A DNA stretch of 64,000 nt from Ferruginibacter yonginensis (GCF_042651465.1 NZ_JBHSCZ010000002.1:62001-126000); one strand, 5' to 3'. Positions 8,128 through 17,398 are shown, counted from the first letter of the stretch. Notes: generated by a model not told the origin, from the letters alone. Translations and numbers: made by a program.

Positions 8128-9054
8128 TTATCTACGTATTCTTTCTCTACCAATGATTACGCTAATTTTTAGATTAGCGGTAAAATAAGCATCGTTGTTT
8201 TTTTCAGTACCACGTTTACCATTAATACCTGCTACTTTTACAATTTGCCTGTCGTACAAAATTTTAGCATTGGCTGCTTTTTGTGGAGTGAGGTATTTAT
8301 CAAACAAAGCTGGATCAATATAGGTGGTACTTAAATCATCTAAATAATCAGTAAATAGCTTGCGGTATACTACTTCAGCCCTTAGGTTTACCAAAGGCGA
8401 TAGCTCGTATTTTACACCGGCACCCATAGGTATGTTTAGCTGGTTTAACTTATAAATGGGCCTGTTAGGGTATTCAGCAAAACCTTGTCCCTCAGTACTA
8501 AGCGGTTGCAAATCAATAGTTCTGTTACCTATTTTAGTTTGTGGGTTAAATGAAAAATAACCAACACCTGCTAATAAGTAAGGTGAAGTACGTGGTGGGG
8601 TTGTTTCTTTTGCAGGCCAATCAACAAAAATGTACATTGGGTGAATTTCAACTAAGGCTGCCACTTCTGATATGTTACTTCTGAAATTTAAATTTCGGTT
8701 GAAACGGTTTTTGGCAGCATCGTTAATACCTGCTAAAATTTTATCGTCTGATGATACTTTACCAAAAGTACCTTCGAGCCTTAAAGCGACTGCATTTTTA
8801 TAACTTACGCTAAAAAATATACCCCCACTTATTGAAGTATAGCCTAGGTTTAAATCTTTCAAAAACTTTTCACCAATACCTTTTTTTCCACCCAAATCAG
8901 TTAAGCTATTCATAGCATTTACTGACACACCAGCTTCATACAAAACCGGATTTTCATAATAGTCGCCGTCAAAAAAGTAATACTGTGCATTTACAGATGC
9001 ACTGCTTAGGGCAAAAACAGTGATAAGTGATGCAATCAAACAGATTTTCTTCAT
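8128..9054 (-). CDS. Outer-membrane beta-barrel protein
   Basis: The start at 9054 (MKKICLIASLITVFALSS) gives about 308 residues with a clear signal peptide ending near SVNAQ; an ATG three codons upstream is also possible. The mature protein has alternating hydrophobic/polar strands and turns typical of Bacteroidota OmpW/PorT-like barrels (for example YKNAVALRLEGTFGKVSS, PYLLAGVGYFSF, GAGVKYELSPLVNLRAEVVYRKLFTDYLDD). The last two motifs, a modelled barrel followed by TDYLDD, are common in outer-membrane proteins co-occurring with gliding/T9SS systems. No enzymatic motif is seen. Single gene with its own terminator. Confidence 0.75.
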   Translation of the reverse strand: MKKICLIASLITVFALSSASVNAQYYFFDGDYYENPVLYEAGVSVNAMNSLTDLGGKKGIGEKFLKDLNLGYTSISGGIFFSVSYKNAVALRLEGTFGKVSSDDKILAGINDAAKNRFNRNLNFRSNISEVAALVEIHPMYIFVDWPAKETTPPRTSPYLLAGVGYFSFNPQTKIGNRTIDLQPLSTEGQGFAEYPNRPIYKLNQLNIPMGAGVKYELSPLVNLRAEVVYRKLFTDYLDDLSTTYIDPALFDKYLTPQKAANAKILYDRQIVKVAGINGKRGTEKNNDAYFTANLKISVIIGRERIRR

Positions 9055-9127
9055 TTTAAACATATTATACCACCATAACGGTGTATCGATTAAATATAGT
9101 ACAAAGAAACTAATAAATTACTTGATT

Positions 9128-9775
9128 TTATGAGTTTTTATGTTGTTTCATGTAAAATTTACATATAGATTGTAACCCACAAACATCACATTTGGGCTTA
9201 CGGGCTATACAAGTATACCTTCCATGCAAAATTAACCAATGGTGTGCCCTGTAAACATACTCAGGTGGAAAATGCTTGATGAGTTGTTTTTCAGTAGCAG
9301 TGGGTGTTTTAGCATTGGTAGTTAGCCCAATACGAGCACTCACCCTAAACACATGTGTATCTACAGCCATATTGGGTTGCTCATCAATTACGGAAGTAAC
9401 CACATTGGCGGTTTTACGCCCTACACCTGGCAGGGTAACTAATTCGTTGACCGTCATGGGTACTTCACCGCCAAAATTTTCAATTAATAGCTTGCTCATA
9501 CCTGCCAAATGCTTTGCCTTGTTATTGGGGTACGATATGCTTTTAATTAGTTTAAACAAATCTTCAACGCTTGCTTTACTCATTGTTGCAGCATCGGGGT
9601 ATTTTTCAAAAATGGCAGGAGTGGTCATGTTCACTCGTTTATCAGTACATTGGGCTGATAGTATTACAGCCACTAATAATTGAAACGGATTATCATATAA
9701 TAGTTCCGTTTCGGCATCAGGACTGTGTTGTAAAAAATAATTTATTAAAAACTCGTATCGCTGTTTTTTTGTCAT
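9128..9775 (-). CDS. nth: Endonuclease III
   Basis: The start MTKKQRYEFLINYFLQ at 9775 gives 215 residues, close to the 211 of E. coli Nth; the frame extends 12 codons further upstream but those residues are not family-like. The helix-hairpin-helix LPGVGRKTANVV carries the catalytic Lys, and VDTHVFRVSARIGL carries the catalytic Asp. The C-terminus has the four cysteines of the [4Fe-4S] cluster with spacing C-x6-C-x2-C-x5-C. The enzyme is a DNA glycosylase/AP lyase that removes oxidised pyrimidines in base-excision repair. It is close to and on the same strand as the small gene at 9830-10069. Confidence 0.96.
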   Translation of the reverse strand: MTKKQRYEFLINYFLQHSPDAETELLYDNPFQLLVAVILSAQCTDKRVNMTTPAIFEKYPDAATMSKASVEDLFKLIKSISYPNNKAKHLAGMSKLLIENFGGEVPMTVNELVTLPGVGRKTANVVTSVIDEQPNMAVDTHVFRVSARIGLTTNAKTPTATEKQLIKHFPPEYVYRAHHWLILHGRYTCIARKPKCDVCGLQSICKFYMKQHKNS

Positions 9776-9829
9776 AATAAAAGCCCGCAGCAAAGTACGG
9801 GCTATATTCAAGTTATTCGTTAATAATTG

Positions 9830-10069
9830 CTACTTAGATGCTGCCAATTCAGCTACTCGTTCTGTATAATTAAGTATATTATCCACCGCTCTGTCGCTCG
9901 GGGATATTAATTTTATGGCATCCAACCTATTTTGAACGATGGCTAAATTTGTTAAACGTTCTAGCAATTCATCATCCGTATTGAGTAGTGTTTGTATTTG
10001 TGTTCTTTTTTCAAGCGTGCCTTCATTGTATAAATACTTCAAAAGGTCATCTTGTGTGATATTGACCAT
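9830..10069 (-). CDS. Small helical protein of unknown function
   Basis: 79 residues, ATG start, mostly helical and moderately acidic (MVNITQDDLLKYLYNEGTLE, then LLNTDDELLERLTNLAIVQNRLDAI). The N-terminal pattern, a short helix followed by leucine/aspartate-rich segments, resembles the cytoplasmic end of Bacteroidota anti-sigma factors, but there are no zinc ligands and no membrane helix, so this is only a resemblance. It lies upstream of nth on the same strand with about 55 bp between. An inverted repeat sits just before its start. Codon use looks like that of its neighbours. Confidence 0.6.
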   Translation of the reverse strand: MVNITQDDLLKYLYNEGTLEKRTQIQTLLNTDDELLERLTNLAIVQNRLDAIKLISPSDRAVDNILNYTERVAELAASK

Positions 10070-10082
10070 GCTTTCAGTTTTG

Positions 10083-10111
10083 CGTTATTAATTTTGCTCC
10101 CTTTAATAACG
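10083..10111. repeat. Inverted repeat in the leader of the 79-residue gene
   Basis: CGTTATTAA (10083-10091) and TTAATAACG (10103-10111) form nine-base perfect arms around an 11-base spacer, 13 bp upstream of the ATG at 10069. This could be an operator or a leader hairpin. Confidence 0.45.
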
Positions 10112-10148
10112 ATAATTTAATAAGCTTATTGCATTGGTATAAAAAATC

Positions 10149-10451
10149 TTACGGCATTTTAACAATAAAGATGTCTTCATTGTCTTTTTTCATATAAAAC
10201 TTTTCTCTTGCGTACTTTTCAATAGAGCTAGCATCTGTTTTTAGGAGTTGCAGTTCTTTCTTTGTATCAGCAATTTGCACTACCAAATGCTTTTCGCTTT
10301 GCTTTAATTCGTTGAGTTTTTGCGTTCTTGCGGTAATGGTGCCCCAATCTTTAGGATCAAAAAATAACATCCATACCAAAAAAGCAATACTTACTAATAT
10401 GTACTTATTTTTTAGCAGGCTAATCATTGATTTTATTACTGTTTGCAACAT
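10149..10451 (-). CDS. FtsB/DivIC-type cell-division protein
   Basis: 100 residues with one membrane helix (about residues 16-31, KYILVSIAFLVWMLFF) and then a coiled coil (LNELKQSEKHLVVQIADTKKELQLLK), ending in the family signature IEKYAREKFYMKKDNEDIFIV. This is the septum-formation initiator family (FtsB/DivIC), which joins FtsL and FtsQ/DivIB in the divisome and sits in the inner membrane with the coil outside. It lies 35 bp downstream of eno on the same strand, an arrangement common in Bacteroidota and also seen with ftsB elsewhere. A start at the second Met (residue 9) is possible. Confidence 0.88.
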   Translation of the reverse strand: MLQTVIKSMISLLKNKYILVSIAFLVWMLFFDPKDWGTITARTQKLNELKQSEKHLVVQIADTKKELQLLKTDASSIEKYAREKFYMKKDNEDIFIVKMP

Positions 10452-10486
10452 ATTCCGTTCAATTACTTAAAGGTGCACATTAAATA

Positions 10487-11776
10487 CTATTTACCAAACT
10501 TTATTTTACCGGTTGGGTAAATGGCGCTATCACCTAAAATTTCTTCAATACGTATTAATTGGTTGTATTTTGCCATACGATCGCTACGGCTTGCTGAACC
10601 TGTTTTAATTTGACCACAATTGAGTGCTACTGCTAAATCAGCAATGGTACTATCTTCTGTTTCGCCGCTGCGGTGGCTCATAATGGTATTGTACCCTGCA
10701 TGTTGCGCCATGCTTACGGCATTAATTGTTTCAGTAAGGGTACCAATTTGGTTTACTTTTACTAATAAACCATTCGCAATTTCTTCTTTAATACCTCTTT
10801 GTAAACGATCAACATTGGTTACAAATAAATCATCACCCACAATTTGGCATTTGCTACCAATTGCTTCTGTTAACATTTTCCAACCTTTCCAATCATCTTC
10901 AGCCATACCATCTTCAATAGAAATGATAGGATATTGTTTTACCCAACTTTCCCAATATTTTACCAATTGTTCGCTGGTCATTTTTTTTCCATCGCTTTTA
11001 TGGAAAATGTATTTCTTTTCTTTTGCATTCCATAATTCACTGTTAGCAGCATCCATAGCAATAGCTACTTGGCTACCTGTTTTGTAACCTGCTGCTTGTA
11101 TGGCAGTTAACACCGTTTCAATAGCTTCTTCGTTGCTCTGAATATTTGGCGCAAACCCACCTTCATCACCCACATTGGTGCTATAACCTTTCTTTTTCAA
11201 TACTGTTTTTAAGGCATGAAAAATTTCAACACCCCATTGCAACCCTTCGCTAAATGATTTGGCGCCAATGGGCATTACCATAAACTCTTGAAAATCTATT
11301 TTATTATCAGCATGTGCACCACCATTTAAAATATTCATCATAGGTATAGGTAACACTTTAGCATTGGTGCCACCAATGTAGCGGTACAATGGTAAGTTTG
11401 CTTCTAATGCTGCTGCTTTTGCTACTGCTAAACTAATAGCCAACATAGCATTGGCACCTAATTTACTTTTATTGGCCGTACCATCTAAAGCAATCATCAT
11501 GGCATCAATGCCAGTTTGGTCAGCAACATCCCAACCAATTAAATGCTCGGCTAATACGGTGTTTACGTTTTTTACAGCTTTTAATACTGATTTACCACCG
11601 TATAATTTTTTATTATTATCTCTTAACTCCACCGCTTCATGTATACCTGTACTAGCGCCGCTTGGTACGGCTGCACGGCCAAGACTTTCGTTTTCTGTAA
11701 GAATATCAACCTCAACGGTAGGATTACCACGACTGTCTAAAATTTGTCTTGCATGAATGGATGCGATGTAGCTCAT
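10487..11776 (-). CDS. eno: Enolase
   Basis: 429 residues, the standard length. The N-terminus SYIASIHARQILDSRGNPTVEVDI and the motifs GASTGIHEAVELRD, NVGDEGGFAPN, SIEDGMAEDDW, GDDLFVTN and the signature SHRSGETEDSTIADLAV are all present, with the catalytic Glu and Lys residues and the metal-binding Asp/Glu set in place. It interconverts 2-phosphoglycerate and phosphoenolpyruvate in glycolysis, in the cytoplasm. It heads a probable operon with the ftsB/divIC gene. A near-consensus -7 box (TATCTTCG on the minus strand, 11819-11812) lies 36 bp upstream of the ATG. Confidence 0.98.
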   Translation of the reverse strand: MSYIASIHARQILDSRGNPTVEVDILTENESLGRAAVPSGASTGIHEAVELRDNNKKLYGGKSVLKAVKNVNTVLAEHLIGWDVADQTGIDAMMIALDGTANKSKLGANAMLAISLAVAKAAALEANLPLYRYIGGTNAKVLPIPMMNILNGGAHADNKIDFQEFMVMPIGAKSFSEGLQWGVEIFHALKTVLKKKGYSTNVGDEGGFAPNIQSNEEAIETVLTAIQAAGYKTGSQVAIAMDAANSELWNAKEKKYIFHKSDGKKMTSEQLVKYWESWVKQYPIISIEDGMAEDDWKGWKMLTEAIGSKCQIVGDDLFVTNVDRLQRGIKEEIANGLLVKVNQIGTLTETINAVSMAQHAGYNTIMSHRSGETEDSTIADLAVALNCGQIKTGSASRSDRMAKYNQLIRIEEILGDSAIYPTGKIKFGK

Positions 11777-11946
11777 TTTTAAAATTTAATTTTTGGTTTA
11801 ATGTATGATTGCGAAGATAAAAATTAAAATACATAATTCATATACTAAAATATACCCTGAAGAGGGTAGTTAACAACACTGGTATTAAAAATATTTTTAC
11901 CATATAAACTAACTAAAAGTAAACCCAAACTAAAAATTGTAATTGT

Positions 11947-12588
11947 ATGAAAAAAAGATGGTCAATAATACTATTAATAAGTGTGTGCTTTAACAGCATC
12001 GTAGTTATGGCACAACAAAAACTACCCTTGCTTATAAGGGCTGATTTTGGTAGTAGCAATGTAAAAGCTAATACTGGGAAAGGTAGCAGCACATTTGCGT
12101 TGGGCATTGGGGTTGAAACGGTTGTACCCATTGTACCGCTTAAACGTGATAGTAAATTGGTACTAAACCCCAACCTAAGTTATTTGAAAACCGGTTACGA
12201 AACGGTTGTAGGCGGAAAAGTAAAAGTGAACTATTTATCATTAGGGCTGCCTATTTGCTATGAGGTTTTTGGCTTAAATGATGCAAACGACATGGGCTTT
12301 ATTTTTGGAGCAGGACCATTTATTAATACTGCTTTGAATGGTGAATTTAAAGTACTATCAACTGACAATTATAAAGCCATGAGTTTTGGCAATGGCACTG
12401 CTGACAATAGAAAAAGAACAGATGCTGGCTTGCTGCTAAAAACAGCCGTAAGGGTCAATAAGTTGTACATGGGCTTGCAATATAACATTGGTATGCGTAA
12501 TGAAATACCAAAAGATAGGGTGAACAATGGCAACTATATAAAAACCCGTAATTTTTTATTTTATGCTAGTTACGCTATAGGTAAGTAG
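11947..12588 (+). CDS. Outer-membrane beta-barrel (porin-like) protein
   Basis: 213 residues with a signal peptide (KRWSIILLISVCFNSIVVMA, cut before QQKLPLL). The rest shows short amphipathic strands and Gly-rich turns, for example LVLNPNLSYLKTGYE, YLSLGLPICYEVFGL, GFIFGAGPFINTALNGEF and NKLYMGLQYNIGMRNEIP, ending in FLFYASYAIGK. This is the PorT-type/outer-membrane beta-barrel (OMP_b-brl) pattern of Bacteroidota. No binding or catalytic motif is visible. It starts a run of plus-strand genes and is followed by a decayed membrane-protein gene. Confidence 0.75.
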   Translation: MKKRWSIILLISVCFNSIVVMAQQKLPLLIRADFGSSNVKANTGKGSSTFALGIGVETVVPIVPLKRDSKLVLNPNLSYLKTGYETVVGGKVKVNYLSLGLPICYEVFGLNDANDMGFIFGAGPFINTALNGEFKVLSTDNYKAMSFGNGTADNRKRTDAGLLLKTAVRVNKLYMGLQYNIGMRNEIPKDRVNNGNYIKTRNFLFYASYAIGK

Positions 12589-12642
12589 TGGCTATTACAC
12601 AATACTGTTGGTGGTAAAATATTTGTTGATACTGTTATTTAA

Positions 12643-13185
12643 ATGGGCGTAACTACTTTATACTTTTTTATTGGCATTATAGCTTTTGTAGTTTGCTTGC
12701 TACTTTTCAAAAATGGAGTAAACTTGGTATTAAACTAAAGCATAAAGTTGCTCTTATGGTTTTAGTAAGCTTGCTTTTTTTACTAATTGGCTTTGTTGTA
12801 TTGGTATTTATTGATGTAATAAATTTTAAAGGTGCTTTTACAATTTCGCTTGGTTTATGCTACTTTTTTTATTAGCGCTTTTTACTGCACTGTTTATAAG
12901 GTGGTTAATGATAAGTACAATAAAAATATAAGCGTTGGTTCAGTTGTAATAGTGATGTGCATAGGTGTATTTGCAATTGCCTACCATTTTATTCAAAAAA
13001 TGAATACGAACGATATAACGTTCATCATAAAAAATGTTGCTATCAATAGCATTGTTACAAATATTTCGTTTGATAGCCACAAGCCAACTTTTAAACAAAT
13101 GACCTTAGCAGATGGCTAATATTTACCAATGCCTAATAGCATGAACATTACCTTACAAATAGGTGATAGCATTTATAAAAAATAA
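12643..13185 (+). pseudogene. Decayed multi-pass membrane-protein gene
   Basis: The reading is broken at least three times. Frame 1 opens with ATG at 12643 (MGVTTLYFFIGIIAFVVCLL) and stops at 12738. Frame 0 continues from about 12693 (FQKWSKLGIKLKHKVALMV, then a membrane helix) and stops at an 8-T run near 12863-12870. Removing one T joins it smoothly to frame 1 (CYFFISAFYCTVYKVVNDKYN, another helix), which reaches a TAA at 13117. The same frame then continues sensibly for 21 more codons (YLPMPNSMNITLQIGDSIYKK) to a stop at 13183. The restored protein would have about four membrane helices and a soluble tail. I do not recognise the family. Sequencing error in homopolymers is the alternative to true decay. 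Confidence 0.65.
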
Positions 13186-13293
13186 ATACTACTCATTTTA
13201 TACAGTAGTACACTTTAAAGCAAACATAAAAACACAACACTTTGTATCAACATATAAAAAGATATTGGGTGAAGCATTTTAAATAACCACATT

Positions 13294-13734
13294 TTGAAAA
13301 ATATAATTTGGGCTGCCGTATACTTTGCTTTAGCAACTATTATAACATCATACTTTATTAAGCAAGGTGCAGCGTTGTACAGTAGCCATAATAAAATGAT
13401 ATTATCTGCTAACATTGCTGGTGCAAAATGGGCGATACAAATTATAGCAGCAGTGCTTTTCTTAAACGAAAAAAAATGGCTATTTATTAAACTGATTGCA
13501 TTTAACTGTTTTATTGGCAGCTGTTTTTTGTTGCCTTATACTTTGTTTTCTACCATACGCTCAGTCGATTGTAGCTTTTTTGCATCGCTAATAATATCAG
13601 TACTATTTATGATAATCATTTATTACAAAGTAGTACAGCAAATAGCGATTAGCAAGTGGTGGTTTTGGAGTTGGCTTTGTTGCCTATGCATCGCCATTTA
13701 TTTACAAACAACTATTGTATTTGTGATATTTTAA
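13294..13734 (+). CDS. Four-helix membrane protein, unknown
   Basis: 146 residues from a TTG start (KNIIWAAVYFALATIITSYF); no ATG is available in frame before the helix begins. Four hydrophobic segments are visible, about residues 3-21, 40-58, 68-84 and 98-113, with a fifth near the C-terminus. Aromatic and Trp-rich C-terminal end (WWFWSWLCC). No recognised domain. It follows the decayed gene on the same strand and may share its origin as a small membrane-protein locus, but no clear sequence similarity between them is visible. Confidence 0.6.
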   Translation: MKNIIWAAVYFALATIITSYFIKQGAALYSSHNKMILSANIAGAKWAIQIIAAVLFLNEKKWLFIKLIAFNCFIGSCFLLPYTLFSTIRSVDCSFFASLIISVLFMIIIYYKVVQQIAISKWWFWSWLCCLCIAIYLQTTIVFVIF

Positions 13735-13919
13735 TAATGAAAACAAAGTGAAATAAAAAAATAACACACTATCCATTATAACACTTTCATTAAGCATTAT
13801 TACCAACAAAACACAATAAAATAGGGGCTTTATATTTCAATAAAAGTGTAATCAATTATGTATTAAAACCTACTTCAATAAATCGATATCAACAATACTA
13901 AAAAACAACAAACAATATC

Positions 13920-15434
13920 ATGAAAAAAATTATTGCTACGCCTATTTTGATTTTATTTATTGTCACCGTAAGTATGGCACAACAGTATATACCTTTTCAA
14001 TACCAAAGTAAAAGTAAGTGGAACTTTCAAGATAAGTGGGGCTTAATGACGGCAGATAGAAAAACTATACTTCCACCAACTTACTATACCATAGCTCCAC
14101 AAATTATTACAGATGAATATATTTTTTTAGGAAAATATATTATTGAATTAAAAACAGGCAAACAAATTTGGGATAGTGTGGAATCGCAAAATTTACATGA
14201 AATTGTAGGGAATATTGTAAAAATAAGAATGCCGAAAAGAGGTGCTGTAAATTATCAATACTATTCGTTCAAAAACATCTTAACTAAAAAAACAATTGCT
14301 GATGAAGGAAGGTACAGCAATGAAAAGGGCTATGTAATTGTAGAAGGTAGTGGTGCAGAAGGTGTAGTAGATGAAAATGGCAAACAAATCATTACAAAAG
14401 AGTTGTATCAATACATTTATAATTTCTCTAAAGATTGTTTTATTGCGAAAAATAATTATAACAACACCGTTTTTATTTATGATAAAAAAGGCAAAAAAAC
14501 CAATACAACATCTTACGATGAAATTGAATTTAATGCAGGCAGAAATTCATTTGCTATAGGTTATACTTTAATAGATAAAACAAAAGGTATTTATGAAGGC
14601 AGTTTTATTAATAGCAAGGGGAAAACCGTAGGCACTAAATTTTATTACCTATCAGGTAACAAATTTAATAACGCCTTTTTTTGTACAAGCAGTGGGTTTG
14701 CAATAAAAAAACAATCAACAAAAATTTACGGCAAAAAAGAATGTACCGAAGCCGACAAATTATCTGAAACTTATGTAGTAAATGCAGATGGAAAAGTAAT
14801 TATTAAAAAAGCTGATATTAACAATATTAAAGAAATAACAAGTGGTGTATTTTCAGCATTCAACGACAGTACAAGTATTACCACTTTGTACGATAATAAT
14901 GGTAATGAAATACTAAAAACAAGTCTATATACTATTAAAGATGTATGCGGTAATAATTTATTTTTCGCTATTAATAAAGTAGATGCTAAATGCTATTTTA
15001 TAAATAATAAAACAGAAAAATTGGTGAACGAAGCATCATTTAAATATGACGTTGTTAGAAGATACATGGAAAACAAAGGTTTCATCATTTACAATAGAAA
15101 CACCAACAAACTCATATTCAATATTTACAATGCATTAACTGGTAAATCAACAGGAGCAGAGCAGGTTGATTTGGGCGCAGGCATTAGCGTTGATGATATT
15201 GCAATACCATTAGGTGATTACTATTTGGTTAAAGTTATTGATAAAAATAAAAACCAATACGCAACCTACATATACGATGTTACAGGAAAACTTATACAAA
15301 AAAGTGAAGATGGCTTGTGGATGAATGGTAATAATAACACCTATATCAAGTATACTTTAAACTCAAAAGGAGAAAAATATTATATAGGTTATTACGATTC
15401 AAAATTGCAGCCTTACTCTATTATTAAAGATTAA
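13920..15434 (+). CDS. Secreted WG-repeat-like protein
   Basis: 504 residues with a signal peptide (KKIIATPILILFIVTVSMA, then QQYIPFQ). The opening repeat KWGLMTADRKTILPPTYYTI is a good WG repeat (W-G-L/F-I-D..GK..I.P.Y), and weaker versions recur along the protein (GVVDENGKQIITKELYQYIY, FINSKGKTVGTKFYYLSG, YVVNADGKVIIKKADI, YDVTGKLIQKSEDG). WG-repeat proteins are beta-rich repeat proteins, often exported and usually of unknown role. It is followed 22 bp later by a small membrane protein on the same strand, suggesting co-transcription. The 185 bp upstream is AT-rich with no clear promoter. Confidence 0.75.
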   Translation: MKKIIATPILILFIVTVSMAQQYIPFQYQSKSKWNFQDKWGLMTADRKTILPPTYYTIAPQIITDEYIFLGKYIIELKTGKQIWDSVESQNLHEIVGNIVKIRMPKRGAVNYQYYSFKNILTKKTIADEGRYSNEKGYVIVEGSGAEGVVDENGKQIITKELYQYIYNFSKDCFIAKNNYNNTVFIYDKKGKKTNTTSYDEIEFNAGRNSFAIGYTLIDKTKGIYEGSFINSKGKTVGTKFYYLSGNKFNNAFFCTSSGFAIKKQSTKIYGKKECTEADKLSETYVVNADGKVIIKKADINNIKEITSGVFSAFNDSTSITTLYDNNGNEILKTSLYTIKDVCGNNLFFAINKVDAKCYFINNKTEKLVNEASFKYDVVRRYMENKGFIIYNRNTNKLIFNIYNALTGKSTGAEQVDLGAGISVDDIAIPLGDYYLVKVIDKNKNQYATYIYDVTGKLIQKSEDGLWMNGNNNTYIKYTLNSKGEKYYIGYYDSKLQPYSIIKD

Positions 15435-15456
15435 ACAAAATAGAAATTCACACATC

Positions 15457-15912
15457 ATGCTCACAAAAATCACCATCACCATCACTGTATTGTTTACTGC
15501 CATATTAATTTATTTAGCTAATGCATATCATGTAATTGAAACGTACAAATTAGCTTTTGCAAAAGATTTTGTACCCTATTACCAATCAGCTGCACAAACA
15601 TTTTTTCAAGTAGGGTTAACCATTTGTATTGTAAGTTGGTTGTGGGTAAATTTTGTAAGTATCACTTCACAAAAATTATTTTGGCTATGGATTCCGTTTG
15701 TGTTTTCAATAATAGTGGCTATAGGTTTAGGTTATTGCAACGAACACCTTTTTCATTTTAAAAAAGAGCATGGTTTATGGAAAGGTGAGTTTTCATTAAG
15801 TTATTTTTTTAGTGCTGCCATTATCATTATTGCGGCTTTCATTTTAATAACCAACTACTGGGCATTGAAGCTATATTTTAAAACTACCGAGCACAACACT
15901 AAAAAATATTAA
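15457..15912 (+). CDS. Small four-helix membrane protein, unknown
   Basis: 151 residues, ATG start, with four hydrophobic helices (about residues 6-23, 47-66, 73-91 and 113-133: ITVLFTAILIYLANAY, FFQVGLTICIVSWLWVNFV, LFWLWIPFVFSIIVAIGLGY, AAIIIIAAFILITNYWAL). Loops contain HLFHFKKEHGLWKGEF. No family is recognised. It lies directly after the WG-repeat gene (22 bp) and is probably in one operon with it. Confidence 0.65.
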   Translation: MLTKITITITVLFTAILIYLANAYHVIETYKLAFAKDFVPYYQSAAQTFFQVGLTICIVSWLWVNFVSITSQKLFWLWIPFVFSIIVAIGLGYCNEHLFHFKKEHGLWKGEFSLSYFFSAAIIIIAAFILITNYWALKLYFKTTEHNTKKY

Positions 15913-15983
15913 ACGCTACATTTTCTAAAATTGAATTTAAAAACAACATTAGCATTACTTTAAAAACATTAAAAAATAATTAA

Positions 15984-16487
15984 ATGAGATATATGAAAAT
16001 TACAATTTGCTTTGTGGCTGTAGCCATTTTTATGAGTAGCCAAGTTTTTGCTCAAAAAGTAAACGCACCAAAAAAGAGTAGCTATAAAAAAGCTGTAAAT
16101 AAATACCCTGTTAAAGGAAAGCCAGTAACTGTAAATAGTTGGGGCAGTTTATCTGTTTACATGCTACCAGGTTATTTTAAAGAAGATAAAGCAGGTATTA
16201 TAAAGCAAATTGGAATCAAAGAATTTGAACAAATGGAAAGCTATTGTACAGAACAGTATTGGGATAAGACCTTTGCTGCCAATTTTAATGAAACATATAG
16301 CACTGAAAAAGCAGCACAACTTAAAATGTATTGCATAGCTCAATTTGTACACCAATTTAACGGTACTAAATTTGAACCAATGGTGTTAATACGCATACCT
16401 GTTGCCGAAAACAAAAATATGTATGCCTCAGATGATGATAGAGATGCGTATATAATTTTGAAAAAGAAAGATGTAGTGATACAATAA
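15984..16487 (+). CDS. Small secreted protein, unknown
   Basis: 167 residues from ATG at 15984 (MRYMKITICFVAVAIFMSSQ), with a signal peptide cut near VFAQ; Met4 is an alternative start. The mature part is mixed alpha/beta with many charged and Tyr residues (IKQIGIKEFEQMESYCTEQY, KFEPMVLIRIPVAENKNM). Two Cys residues could pair in the periplasm. No recognised domain. The stop is only 5 bp from the convergent stop of gldA. Confidence 0.65.
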   Translation: MRYMKITICFVAVAIFMSSQVFAQKVNAPKKSSYKKAVNKYPVKGKPVTVNSWGSLSVYMLPGYFKEDKAGIIKQIGIKEFEQMESYCTEQYWDKTFAANFNETYSTEKAAQLKMYCIAQFVHQFNGTKFEPMVLIRIPVAENKNMYASDDDRDAYIILKKKDVVIQ

Positions 16488-16492
16488 AAATA

Positions 16493-17398
16493 TTATTTCG
16501 TTACTGCTCTAAACGTATCTTCCAAACTATTGGTATCGGTTTGTAAAGCTACAATATTAAGGTTGTTAGTTACTGCTAGTTGAAGCAGCTGTTTTCTTAC
16601 TGCATCTGCAGCAGCTGTTTCAATTTTAAATATATGTGGATTTACCATTTCAACATGAAGCACCTGTGGTATGGTTTGTAACATAGTTAGCTCCACTAAT
16701 TCTTCAAATTGTACTTGTACTACTTGTGTTGGCTGTATATTTTTTTGCAAATGTTGAAGCTGATCATCTGCCACAATACTGCCTTTATTGATGATGATAA
16801 CCCTATCACAAATAGCTTCTACCTCTTGTAAAATATGCGATGAAAATAAAACAGTTTTATTGACTGATAATGCTTTAATAACATTACGTATTTCAATTAT
16901 TTGATTGGGATCGAGGCCCGATGTTGGCTCATCTAAAATAACAACTTCAGGCTCATGAATTAAAGCTGCAGCAATACCTACACGTTGCTTATACCCTTTA
17001 CTTAACTGACTCATTTTTTTATGTGCCTCATTGGTTAAACCAACCGTAGCAATCATTTTTTCGGTTTGCTGTTTTATATTTTTTAATTGATGTACGCCTG
17101 CTACAAAATGCAAATATTCCCTTACATACATATCTGCATATAAAGGATTAGCTTCTGGCAAATAACCAATTTTTGATTTGGCAGCCACCACATCTTTTGC
17201 AACATCAATACCATCTACCAAAATGGTGCCTTCATCAGCAACCAAGTACCCTGTTATCATTTTCATGGTGGTAGATTTACCAGCACCATTAGGACCTAAA
17301 AAGCCTACAATTTCACCTTTATTTATTTCAAATGAAATATTGTTCACTGCTTTTTGTGCCCCATAATTTTTTGATAACTGATGTACCTTTATTGACAT
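16493..17398 (-). CDS. gldA: GldA-type ABC transporter ATP-binding protein
   Basis: 301 residues with one ABC domain and a C-terminal extension. Walker A is GPNGAGKST (about residues 35-43), Q-loop region IGYLPEANPLY, signature LSKGYKQRV, Walker B VVILDEPTSGLD, followed by SSHILQEVEAICDR. The sequence MYVREYLHFVAG and the C-terminal region match GldA of gliding Bacteroidota, the ATPase of the GldA-GldF-GldG transporter, and members of the related DrrA-like class. The gldF and gldG partners are not adjacent here, so a general ABC-2 exporter role cannot be excluded. Single gene, convergent with the secreted-protein gene. Confidence 0.8.
   Translation of the reverse strand: MSIKVHQLSKNYGAQKAVNNISFEINKGEIVGFLGPNGAGKSTTMKMITGYLVADEGTILVDGIDVAKDVVAAKSKIGYLPEANPLYADMYVREYLHFVAGVHQLKNIKQQTEKMIATVGLTNEAHKKMSQLSKGYKQRVGIAAALIHEPEVVILDEPTSGLDPNQIIEIRNVIKALSVNKTVLFSSHILQEVEAICDRVIIINKGSIVADDQLQHLQKNIQPTQVVQVQFEELVELTMLQTIPQVLHVEMVNPHIFKIETAAADAVRKQLLQLAVTNNLNIVALQTDTNSLEDTFRAVTK

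Noticed and set aside
11853..11868. TACCCT-GAAG-AGGGTA hairpin upstream of eno
   Set aside because: Six-base stem with no T-run and no match to a known regulatory element; too short to claim.
13735..13919. AT-rich gap before the WG-repeat gene
   Set aside because: No promoter match, hairpin or coding frame could be supported; reported as empty.
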